Below, piece after piece: positions 23,575-34,051 of a DNA stretch of 64,000 bases. The stretch's first letter is position 1, and each line of letters opens with the position of its first letter. A program made the translations under genes and the position numbers. Source of the DNA: Parietaria judaica (Eukaryota > Streptophyta > Magnoliopsida > Rosales > Urticaceae); the NCBI GenBank assembly GCA_954871525.1, contig OX940864.1, forward strand, positions 19,524,001 to 19,588,000. Direction: 5' to 3'. The notes beneath the pieces were generated by a model. It searched no databases. It saw nothing but the letters and a program-made list of their open reading frames with translations, and was not told the origin of the DNA.

Positions 23575-24053
23575 TAGTTCATTCTGGACGCCGGCTTAGT
23601 TCCGGGATGAATTTATAGGTTGATATTGTTGTTTCAGAACAATTTATTCAAGCAAATCTTCTAACTCGAGCTTGTCCTTAGTTATAGAGTTTGTCACGGA
23701 CCGTGGCTTTGTTGTTGGATTTTGAATTACTTATGTTTAAGCTTGAAATTTAAGTAAGTAATTACTTATTTTGGATTTTGAATTACTTAATCAAATAGTC
23801 TACTATATTTTAAAAAAAAAAATATTTAGGTAGTGTTTAGTTAACATGTTTGGGAGTGGTTGCAATTTGGTTTGAGAAATAAGTCTGGGGTGCCGACTAG
23901 CAAACTGGTTTAGGAGTTTGGTTTTTGAAACATTATTTGGTTCAACTTTTGTTTAACTCTAATTGATATGAAATAAAAATGGGCATTATAGTGTAATAGC
24001 CAAATAGAAAGTTGATATATGCTTAATAGCCAAATTTTAGTTTAGGGTAAACT
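23575..24053. other. AspRS 3' flank
   Basis: AT-rich. An AGTGTTTAGTTAACATGTTTG-like stretch near 23835 resembles the end of a non-autonomous hAT element, but no partner end was found. Confidence 0.4.
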
Positions 24054-24430
24054 GCGGTCAAAATATCCAATGCTCTAAATTTTTTGAATTATGTACTCAA
24101 ACTTTTTTTTTTGGAGGCTAAAGTGCTTAAATTTCATTATGTTAGCGGCTAATGTTTTCCAGCCACAGGCATTTGACCGCCATCTTTGGAATTAGAGGTT
24201 AAATATATTAAAAACTGGATTCTAGAAGTAGTAGAGTAATTATTCAAATCTAAATAGTGACAGAAAGAGACTGTATCCATAGGGATAAAAACATGGCCAA
24301 GAATGTAAATCACTCCTTTAATAAAAACTTCTGCCAATCTTGAGAATAATTGGCTCAAGTACTGTTCATTAAAAAAATTGGTTCAAGTATCCTTTGAATT
24401 TGAGTTTTTAGCGACAATGTCCCTTATTCT
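24054..24430. mobile_element. Decayed Mutator-like MITE
   Basis: The left end gggtaaactgcggtcaaaatatcc resembles the end of the well-defined element at 31693-32264, including the following ctcaaactttttttttgg stretch. A weak inverted counterpart (gcgacaatgtccctt) ends near 24427. No target duplication was verified. Confidence 0.45.
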
Positions 24431-24659
24431 TTCTAAAAGTAGCACACCGTCTGCTACACGCTAAAAATTGTGGAAACTGTTACTTAACCAAATAATCTCT
24501 GTATGCATTCCAAGGGGTCCAAAACCGAATTTAAAACGAAATTTCGGTCTCAAACAGTCTTTGGTGCAATTCTATTTTAGGTCCAAAAAGAAACGGGTCT
24601 TATGTCATTATAACTGTAAAACCGATACCGAAGACCATATTTTAAATGTCATGTGACAA

Positions 24660-25250
24660 CATGTAGTTTCACAGCTGAGGGTATGTTGCGGCGTGTCTTT
24701 GACATACCCCATCGGAGCTTTTGTAAACTGGCGAACCTTGGCTCTTCTCAGTAATTTCTGTTTTCAGCGTCTCTCCATTATCGCCTGCACCGGCGAGAAG
24801 AACCCTAAAATCTACGTCACAGAGCGGATAGCCAAGAGCTTGCTTCTTCTCATATCGCTCCGGACATAAATTTCGTTCTTAATTTTCACTTAATGGTTCA
24901 TTTGCTCCCTATTTTTGTGAAAGATTTCGAGGCAGACATATCCGACATCGGTGTTTGAAAGAAACCGGTGGTGATGCAAGTAAAAAATTATTAACTTGAA
25001 TTTCATTATCCGTATTTGATAAAGAATACGACTTCATGGTTAATTACCTTTCAAATTGGAGCTAGATTGTTTCTCTTTTAATGTTTTATACTTTTATTTC
25101 TCTTTGCAGGTGAAATTGCTTGGAGTTTGTACGGGCATTAACCTCTATACAGTCTTACACAGATAATTACTGTTTCTAATTCTATAACTCATTGGTGTAG
25201 AAATTTATGATGCAAATTTATATATAATAAACATTATATACTTAGTTTGA
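24660..25250 (+). other. Possible short non-coding transcript or gene remnant
   Basis: GC-richer DNA than its surroundings starts with a hairpin (GGGTATGT at 24679-24686 pairing with ACATACCC at 24702-24709), then a CT-rich leader-like stretch. A possible TTGCAG acceptor lies near 25110, but only weak donors are seen. No long reading frame exists. It may be a gene-start remnant or an unrecognised non-coding RNA. Confidence 0.25.
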
Positions 25251-26834
25251 TATTGTTGTGAGTAAAATCTTGTTTGTTCAAGGAAAGTTGAAGAAAGGAT
25301 AAGAAGCTTTTTATTTTAGTATCTTAAAGTACATTTTATTGATATAATCTGAGGGCATATAAAAGCAAAATTCTAATTTTGAACTTGAGACTTAATATTT
25401 GTACAGGAATCTTCAAATTGTAATGAATGTCAAACCATAATGTTGAACTTGATATTTAATATAATTGTTAAGGTTATAAAATAGGAAGTGAAATGTACAA
25501 CCACATTTTCTTATTATTTAGGTACTTATACCGCAAATATTCCTGATTTTTTTAAAAGTAATTCAGTAGGTTCACTTTAACAAACACAAGGAATATACAC
25601 CGCGATAAAACAAGGAGTAGAATAAAACATTTGGAATATACAAATTTACTAATCTAGATTAGCACATGAATTCAAAGATTTTACTGACTTTGGCTTTCGA
25701 TTTTTTGTTTTGAGGTAAAAAAAAAAAGCTTCGATTCAGCTTTTTCGGTTGTTATCTTCTTGTTTTGTCAGATTCTTGCAAGAAAATGATGAGAAACAAT
25801 TGTCCGAAAATTTGTAACTGACTAAATCTTTTATTTTTTGGAATAATTCAAGAAAAACTCCATTTTCAGCTAATTAATTATTCGTTTCAATTAATGTTAC
25901 CCCCATTTTCTCAACTTTTCCACAGTAACAATCTTACTACGTGCGCTATATGAGAAAATAAGATTTTCTTAATCAAGAAAACAAACACAAGAATTAAAAT
26001 ATTAACATTAAAATCCGGAAATGCGAAATTCATTCATTCTTCTCATTAATAAGATGGATCAAATACAATGATGTATCTAGTACAATTAATCCTTCCTATC
26101 CTTCAAAGTACAAAATAAACCATAAAGAGTGTGACAATACAAAATAAAAAACCAGAACAAAAATTTAAAAATATGCGTATTGTTCTCTAGGATTTTAAAG
26201 GAGATGCTAATATAAAGTACAACAGAGAAGAACATAGGTAGGAGAAGCCTAACCCAGACAATGGGCAACAAGTCCACCGCACGGTTTTTAATCCGGATCC
26301 GGATTCGGATTTTAAAATCGAATACGAAAACGGATACGGATTTTTATCTGGTTCCCGGGTTTAGTCAGCCCTAAATTATTCACTATTAAAAAAAAAAAAA
26401 AACCTTTGCAACTTCCCTGTTATCTTATAGACCAAATTTATTTACTAAGGTTGCCATGACTTGAATATGCAAAATATAATTTTAGACGTGTCTTTTGCCA
26501 TTATACTTTACCCACACTAACATTTTCTCATAGATCTTCGCTAAATTCATACAATTAATTATATAAAATAAAGATTTATCAATTTCAAATATTACAGGTG
26601 TAACATGCTGGTGCACAAAATAAAGAACGAAATATTGTAATGTTTTAAGGAACGATTGTTGTGGAGAAACATTCTTGTAGTAGAATTACACCACTTAAAA
26701 CTCACACGTTAGCTCAAAAGAATCAGTCCATTGATACTTAAAAATTAATCATCTTTAACCATTTTCAGTTCACATTTTTTTTATATATATAAAATTATTG
26801 GCTAGCTCGAGAGATCTCATTATCAAGCTTTGGA
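25251..26834. other. AT-rich intergenic DNA
   Basis: No gene is seen. Near 26285-26375 a short run of ggatccggattcggat-like words may be the worn end of a hAT element. Confidence 0.5.
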
Positions 26835-29754
26835 AGAGCTGCACACGAAGGAGTCGCGATTAAAGTCGCCAAAATCGCGAGTTGGCCAAAATCGCGAGTT
26901 GGCTGGTCGTGGCTTGGCTGGTCGCGACGTGGTCGCGATTTAGCGAGGAAGTGTGATTATCGACCAAAAAAAGGGTTGCGGCAAAAGTTATTTTTTGTTT
27001 CCAATGTTTAATTTTATTAGTTTTTATCCGAATTTAAGTATTAAATTATTTAAAATTATTATTTAAACTTTATTTATTTCAAAATTAATATTTTAGTATG
27101 TTATAATTTATTATTTTGTAACATATTATTAATTTTGATTTATATGTTAATTTTTAAGTTGTAAGATATGTTAATAAGTATTGATTTGTAACATATTAAT
27201 AATTATTAAAAATCTAAAACAAATAAATAAATATGATAAAACAAGATATTAAAAAAAAGTTGTATTATTCATTGTGAATATTACAATAAGGTGGAAGAAG
27301 TTGTAAATATTCAGTGTAAATATTACAAGATGCCTCACTAAAACCTCTCTTGAAAAACCCTCCTTAGGGACATAAAACCAAGAGAGGAAAGAGCACATCA
27401 TATTGGCCTTTACATTGTGTCACTCGGGGAACCAGTCGTTAAACTTTTCAGTCATCCTCTCCAGATCGGTTGGTTCGTTCCGTTGGGCGATGGTGGGGTT
27501 GCGGAACATCCAATCGTTCAACACCACTGCTTGCTCGAGGTGTGTAGGAGTTGTTGACGCCCTCCGGTCGTCGATTATATGCTGAGCCGAACTGAATGCG
27601 CTCTCCGAAGCAACGCTGGAAATGGGGATGGACAGTATATCCCTCGCCATTCTCGCCAATATCGGGAATCTTTCCCGTTCATTCTTCCACCATCCAATCA
27701 CATCGAACTCGACGGAGTCCTCGTCGATCCGCAGGCCGTAGTACCGCTTTAATTCTTGCGGTGCGCCGTCCGTGTCTTCCGCTCGTGCCGGTGGCGTACC
27801 GGATCCCGATGATTCTCCGCGATCCAGTCTTTGCTTCAGTCTCCGGACAAATGCTAGGCCGGTCTTGGTTGGGCTTTCCATCACTGCCCTTCGCTCCGCC
27901 TCCATGTTGAACTGTGGGAACCGCCGGTCGTATTCACTGTACAGTTCATAAAAAGCTTCATTAACAACCTTAATATAATCAGTGTAATCCACCCCTAGGT
28001 TTACCCCGATTGCTAACATCAACGCCCCGAATGTAAACATAATACGGGGATCTAAGATAGCACCGAAACAATACGAAAAAGGGGCTGGATCCCAATAACT
28101 TTTGAATTTTGCAACCATTCCCTCAATCATGGGCGAAATAACAGGGTCATTTGCGAATTCAGAAAAAGTGTTTGTAATTTCAAATAGACCCGAAAGACCA
28201 TGATTCAAGGAAGGTTGTCTTTGGTTCGAAAAATTTAAAGTAACAGCGTAAAAGGGTTTGAGGAATTGGGTGAATTTCTGGGCCGTTTCCCATTCTGCCT
28301 CCGTGATCCGTTCCGAGGCCTCTAGTTGGGTGAGGAGGAAAGCGCTTAACGGTACCCTCTGTCTACACACAACTAAAAGCATTAGATATGTAGAGTTCCA
28401 TCGTGTATTGTTGTCTAAACCTAACTTATTAGCTTTATGATTGTGCTCTTTACAAAATCGTCTCCACCTAGCGGTGGTTTGAGAATGCCGGATCCAATCG
28501 ATAACGCCGCGTATTTTTTCAACGTGCCCTGAAATATTTCGTTCGCCCGTTTTAGCAATTAAATTAATAATGTGACACCCACACTTTTGATGTAAAATAT
28601 TACGAAAAGGAGAACCGGGCAAACTATTTTCTAAGATAGTAATAGCGGCGTTATTGTTTGCGGCATTGTCTAACGTAATAGAAATAATACAATTTTGCAA
28701 ACCCCAATCATTGAATAATTCAATTAATTTATCGGAAATGTTTGTGCCGGTATGGCGACACTCGAATGGTGACATATTTAAAATTTTTTGACATGGAACC
28801 CAATCATCGTCGACGTAATGGGCGGTCAGACTCAAATAATCGTTTAGACTCGGACCGCTCCACAAGTGGGTGGTGAAAGCAACGTTTATGTTTGACATTT
28901 TAAAAAACTCGACCAAATAATTTTTTTGCATTTTGTAAGCCTTTTCCATGTCCCTGGTATACGTCGTACGGGAAAACTGTTCGTAAGACGGATTAATCCT
29001 TTGCATGTATTGTGTATGCGCAGGATTTTCCATCAAACTCATCGGTGCGCCCGTAGACAGTAACCACTCGAGTGTCCATTTCCGTAAATTTTCGGTGGTA
29101 AGAGCACTTACATGTGCTGTGTTTACCTCGTCATCGTCTCCGTAGCACGCTTTTTTATGTCGCATCAAGTAGCCGGTTCCTTTGTCCCCCGGCGCATCTA
29201 GGGTTGTATGGCACTTCTTGCACGTGACGATCTTGACTCGAATACCGTTCTCCACACGTCGTTCTTCGTGAAAATATTCCCATACCTTCGCTCTGTTTGG
29301 TCGTCCCCACAACAAGGCCGTAGGATTTTCCCTATTAAAAATAGGGATATTGGCGGCAAAAGTGGCCAAACTTAAGTCAAGTGTGCAAGTATGTAGCCAA
29401 TGTGATTTAATATCGGCATAAGTTGCCAAACTTCGCTAAACTGTGTCTTGTACAAAATCCATCTGCTGACCTCTAACAGACGTTAAGGGTTTACCACGTC
29501 ATTGACACGTCAGCATAAATAATTATTTTATTTTTAAAAACGTGGTAATCATTCTTCATAAATACTCTATAATAATGTTTTTTTAAATATATTTTTAATT
29601 GTTTATTCAAAATATTATGAAACCCTAAATACCAATCCCTCGATTCTTTCTTTCCATCTCCTCCTTTCTTCTTCTTTCTCAGCGGCGTGGTTCCTTCTTC
29701 TTTCTTTCCATCTCCTCCTGCTTCCTTCTTACATAGTAAAAAATCTGCAACCTA

Positions 29755-29841
29755 ATGGACAATGAGGGTGGTATTTCTTCTTCTCAAAATAGCGGCAGAG
29801 ATGATCGAAGAAGGCCTGTAAGACTAACTGAAAAAGACTAG
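29755..29841 (+). other. 28-codon gene-start-like fragment in the Mutator-like element
   Basis: A CT-rich leader (29640-29730, TTCTTTCCATCTCCTCC twice) precedes ATG and a short frame beginning MDNEGGISSSQNSGRDD, stopping at TAG. Leader plus acidic/serine start looks like a captured 5' gene end. Source unknown. Confidence 0.4.
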
Positions 29842-30360
29842 GTGAAAAAGATGGACACGAATGTAAACTAGGTGAGCTTATCCAATAGTAGAAGACAAAA
29901 ACTACACTGAAACTACAGAGCTAGTTGACAAAAAATAAGTCCAGAAAAATTCATGTGGTCCAATGTTCCCCATTTATGACATTCACAAGCATTTCTAAAG
30001 AACATTCACCGAAATGATAATATAATACTGTATCTGACAATCATTCCAACACAGATCTAACTCAAACGAAATAAAATAAAGACAACACCTTTTTTTAGCA
30101 AACAAACGAAAAAAATAAAAAATAAAAGAATCTTTTCGTGAAAAAAGAACTTTACTCGCCATTGTTAATACCAAAAAAATAAAAGATACTAAGTTATTAT
30201 GCATAAAAAATGAATCTTTTTGTGAAAAAATAACTTTAGTCGCCATTGTTAATACCAAAAAGTCAAAGATCTAAGTTATTATGCATAAAGTTAAGACCTT
30301 TCTTCCTTGCCATGCATAAAGACAACACCTTTGATCATAAATGCATGCAAAGAGACTTAC

Positions 30361-30433
30361 AGTATGTTGGAGGAGGTGTACGCAGTGGGTTGCGCCATCC
30401 AACGTAAGGATCGCCACCATCATCGTCGTCCAT
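30361..30433 (-). other. Exon-1-like fragment with splice donor in the Mutator-like element
   Basis: On the minus strand, a GA/CT-rich leader precedes ATG and 24 codons beginning MDDDDGGDPYVGWRNP, ending exactly at the strong donor ACT|GTAAGT. This looks like a captured first exon. It faces the fragment at 29755. Confidence 0.45.
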
Positions 30434-31287
30434 TCGAGCTAAACAAGAGTTTCAAAGCACTGTGTTTAGGGTTATATGAGAGAGAGAGGGGTTTTTCAGT
30501 CAGTGAGAGTGTAAGTCGTAGTGAAGGGGGAGAGCAATGGTTATATGGGTTACTTGTTTGAAAATTTGTAATGATTACTAATTCTTATTCATCAACTAAT
30601 TAAATTAAACTTTATTAAAGGCTTGGGCCACATGAAAATGACGTGGCAAACCCTTAACGTCTGTTAGAGATCAGCAGATGGATTTTGTACAAGACACAGT
30701 TTAGCGAAGTTTGGCAACTTATGCCGATATTAAATCACATTGGCTACATACTTGCACACTTGACTTAAGTTTGGCCACTTTTGCCGCCAATATCCCTTAA
30801 AAATATAAGGGAGAAAAAAGATTAACAAAATAAAAACTGGTATTAATTTTACATGGATTAAATATTAATATTAATCATATTAATTAATTAAATTTCATAT
30901 AGTTAATTAAAAAAGTTAACAAAATAAAAAATGGTATTTTGTATGTGTGGAAATAATTATCAAGCTCTTTTGGACGGAACTCCCCGAGGTTCCACGGCCA
31001 GATCGACTGGAAATGATGCTATGATCTCGCTTTAGGCCCAAGCTTTTCTAGACAGAACTCCCCGAGGTTCCCAGGCTAGCTTGGAGGAGATTGCAAAGCA
31101 AACCTTATTTAAAAACCAATCTTTCTAAGACACCATAATCCGTAAAAACTTTATAATTATCACCACACATAAAAAATACCATTTTAATTTCTTTAACTTA
31201 TTTAAGTAACTATTTAAAGTTTAATTAAACTAATATGATTAATTGATTACTAACTAATTAAATTCCAAAATTAAATAACAAAAAATA

Positions 31288-31596
31288 TCAAGAAATTCGT
31301 TTCTGATGTGGAAGATCAGTCGGAACCGCAACCACAGAGCATACTAAGACTTTCAAGAAATTCGTTAAAACAACACTTGCAAATTGATTATTAAACTAGT
31401 ATGATTAAATGATTATTAACTAATTGAAAAAATTAAACTAAAAAGATTAAATGATTATTAACTAATTGAAAAAATTAAGCTAAAATGATTAAATGATTAT
31501 TAACTAACAAAAAATCTCAAGAAAGTCGTTTCTGATGTGGAAGATCAGTCGGAACCGCAACCACAGAGCATACTAAGACTTTCAAGAAATTCGTTA
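31288..31596. repeat. 80-bp segment present twice, 229 bp apart
   Basis: 31288-31367 and 31517-31596 match at all but one base. Each copy itself begins and ends with tcaagaaattcgtt-like words. The pair lies in the hAT copy A intron; GAACTCCCCGAGGTTCC at 30977 and 31055 is another direct pair nearby. Confidence 0.85.
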
Positions 31597-31692
31597 TTGA
31601 TTATTAATTATTAATATTTAATTATTGGTTATTAAATATTATTTATTACTAAGAACTAACTTATTAATTATTAAATATTATTAATTAATAAA

Positions 31693-32264
31693 GGGTAAAA
31701 TGCGGCCAAAGTACCCAAAGTTTACCTTTTTTGTGATTATGTACCTAAACTTTTTTTTTTGGTGGCTAATGTAGCTATAGTTTACTCTGTTAAGGAATTA
31801 CCATTCTTCCGTTAAATTTTTTGAATCGCTGTTAGTGGCATGGTGGATGACACCACGTAACCCAACCATGTCATTTTAAACAAATTTAAAAGAAAAAAAA
31901 ATAAAATAAACACATTACAAATTTTAGGGTTAATCAATTCATTTTTTTTTCCAATCTCAGCCTTCTCACTCATCTCTCTCTCTCTATCACTCTCATCACT
32001 CTCTCACTCTCCCTTTCTGCATTCTTTAAGGCTCGATTTCAGCATCTTCAACGTTAATCTGGGAGTTCTAATCCAAGATTAAAATGACATGGTTGGGTTA
32101 CGTGGTGTCATCCACCATGCCACTAACAGCGATTCAAAAAATTTAACGGAAGAATGGTAATTCCTTAACAGAGTAAACTATAGCTACATTAGCCACCAAA
32201 AAAAAAGTTTAGGTACATAATCACAAAAAAGGTAAACTTTAAGTACTTTAGCCGCATTTTACCC
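31693..32264. mobile_element. Mutator-like MITE, 572 bp, 185-bp inverted arms
   Basis: Arms 31693-31877 and 32080-32264 are near-perfect reverse complements starting GGGTAAAATGCGGCCAAAGT. A perfect 9-bp target duplication ATTAATAAA flanks it (31684-31692, 32265-32273). The 200-bp core is CT-rich like a 5' leader and codes nothing. Confidence 0.95.
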
Positions 32265-33411
32265 ATTAATAAAATAGAAAAATGATGTATAGCTATAAAT
32301 AGAGAAATGAGTAAATGTTATTACCCGGGGACGGGCAACGGAGGCTTCACCGCTATCTTGATTGGAAGACTGAGGAGAACCGCGGTTGTACTCCCCGACA
32401 TTTGAACCACGGATCGAGGGCGGCGTTTGAAAGTCGTCGGGATCGGCATCGTCGGGACGTTGAGTTTGGTCGGGATCGGCATCTTCGGGACCTTGAGGTT
32501 CGTCGGGATCGGCACCTTCGGGACCTTGAGCTCCGTATTCGGCACCTTCCCGTAACATGAGATTGAAAAAAGGATCGTTATTTCCCCCCCTAGATTGAGC
32601 CACCGCGCGCGTCGACCAATTCTCGGGACACACGTTCGGGATTGGCTTGGTGGTGGGCCAACGCCCGGACTAGACTAGGTCTTAGAGACCGTACTGTATC
32701 GTCGGGATAATTTGGATTGGGAGGGGAGGGAAATATTTCTCCGGGTAGCATAACAGGAATGTAGTCGTCGGGCGTAGGCTGCGATGTTCCCCCTAGTAGA
32801 AATTGGGGTTGCAAATTCCTGACCGCCCTTCGACCCCCGGAACTACCGCCGCTTCTTCGAGACATAATGAGAGAACTTTTGAACTTGAGAAATTTAGAAC
32901 TTTAGAGCTTGAGAACTTTAGAGCTTTAGAACTTGAGAGAATTTGAGAACTTGAGAACTTGAGAGAATTTGAGAGAGAGATGGAAGATTGTTGGTGAGGA
33001 AATGAGGGAGGAAGAGGTGGTATTTATAGGGTTTGAGGAGAGGGTGGGGTGGGTGAATAATTATTGTGGTGGGTGAATAATTGTGAGGAGATAGTAGGTG
33101 AAAAGTAATTGAAATTTGAAATTTTTGGGTTGAAATTCGCGTAAAGTGGGTAATAATTGTGGTTGGGTAATAAAATTCGGGTAAAAAGTGTGTTATTTAT
33201 GCCCCAAAAAGACAAAATCACGCGGATCGCTGACGTGGCACGTTGTGGGCCGTCGATTGCTTCACGCGGATCACCATCTCAGGCGTCGCGACGCCAGTCC
33301 GAAATCGCGACGAATCACGACTTTTGCCGCAGAGTCGCGACGCGTCGCGATTCGCACTGTAGCAGTCGCGACGCGTCGAATCGCGAGTGGCGGCGTCGAG
33401 TGTGCAGCTCT

Positions 33412-33770
33412 AAAGAAGACAGTCAATCTCATAGCCATTGACAAGATTCGATGTAAGATTCTCTACGATCAACTCATTTCTTATCGTTCTTCTGGATGAA
33501 AGTCAAAATAGCGTCGAAGATAAGACGCCAACCCGCTTCATTTAAAGACCGTGTTTATCGTGTCTACCCGTTTAACATATACATGTACGACGTGATTAAT
33601 AAAATAAAATATATATCATACGTGATAGGCATAGAAATAATTAATAGCATATACAAAATACTTAAAATGCAAATTTTTGCTTTTAATCCTGGCCAACACT
33701 CACTCTTGACTCGCACAACATACTATTTTTAACACTTAGATCTTCATTTATTTTATAGTATTTGGTTACC
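33412..33770. other. Short intergenic gap
   Basis: AT-rich DNA between hAT copy A and the methyltransferase pseudogene leader; no supported feature. Confidence 0.5.
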
Positions 33771-33868
33771 AATAAAATTGATTATCCTTCTTCTTCTTCT
33801 TCGTTCTCCTCGTCGGATGAATAAAATTGATTGTCCTTCTTCTTCTTCTTCATTCTCCTCGTCGGATG
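33771..33868 (+). repeat. Two tandem 49-bp copies in the methyltransferase leader
   Basis: aataaaattgattrtccttc followed by CTT repeats and ctcctcgtcggatg is present twice with two mismatches, and a third copy starts. It lies about 180 bp before the old start codon. Confidence 0.85.
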
Positions 33869-34051
33869 AATAAAATTCCCCATATATCAATCATTGTATC
33901 GTAATAATCACTTTCCTTTCAGGTACGTTCTTTCCTTTCATTATGTTAATTTTTATTTTCTTTCTCCTTTCTCATTCATATACTATTTAATGAGATGAAT
34001 ATTCAATGTTCATATATGATTAGCATTACGTAATTGATTGGCCTTGCAGAC

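Larger units (their letters stand above)
29344..30796. mobile_element. Mutator-like element, 1453 bp, with gene-like cargo
   Basis: The ends GGGATATTGGCGGCAAAAGT and its reverse complement open inverted arms of roughly 170 bp. The flanks carry a perfect 9-bp target duplication TTAAAAATA (29335-29343, 30797-30805), diagnostic of Mutator-like insertion. There is no transposase. Inside are two gene-start-like pieces and an 84-bp-period duplication at about 30129-30290. Confidence 0.93.
27420..32865 (-). pseudogene. hAT transposase (BED, RNase H-like, hATC), disrupted
   Basis: Main exon 29331-27420 encodes a BED zinc finger (CKKC...HKKAC), the RNase H-like hAT core and a C-terminal dimerisation domain (LSIPISSVASESAFSSA). 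It resembles the plant RICESLEEPER-type BED family. The first exon begins MSRRSGGSSGG at 32865 and likely ends at CCCCGG|GTAATA (32325). A frameshift near 32600 splits it in two frames. The intron 29332-32324 has swollen with two Mutator-like elements; one lies 12 bp from the acceptor. Residues read through the terminal repeat of that element should not be counted as transposase. Confidence 0.85.
26835..33411 (-). mobile_element. hAT transposon, copy A, with nested insertions
   Basis: The ends AGAGCTGCACAC (26835) and GTGTGCAGCTCT (to 33411) are perfect 12-bp inverted tips. Both subterminal regions (26860-26945 and 33235-33395) are packed with TCGCGA/GTCGCGAC words. A BED/hAT transposase is coded on the minus strand. 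Two Mutator-like elements sit inside its intron. The first-exon leader (32875-32975) has many gaacttgag copies. No 8-bp target duplication was found, so one end may have drifted. Confidence 0.82.

Noticed and set aside
29333..29429. Extra N-terminus on the copy A hAT transposase (MATYADIKSHWLHTC)
   Set aside because: These codons come from the 9-bp duplication and inverted arm of the inserted Mutator-like element, not from transposase.
32259..32633. Separate 124-codon gene with ADPD repeats
   Set aside because: It is the second half of the hAT copy A first exon seen in another frame after a frameshift.
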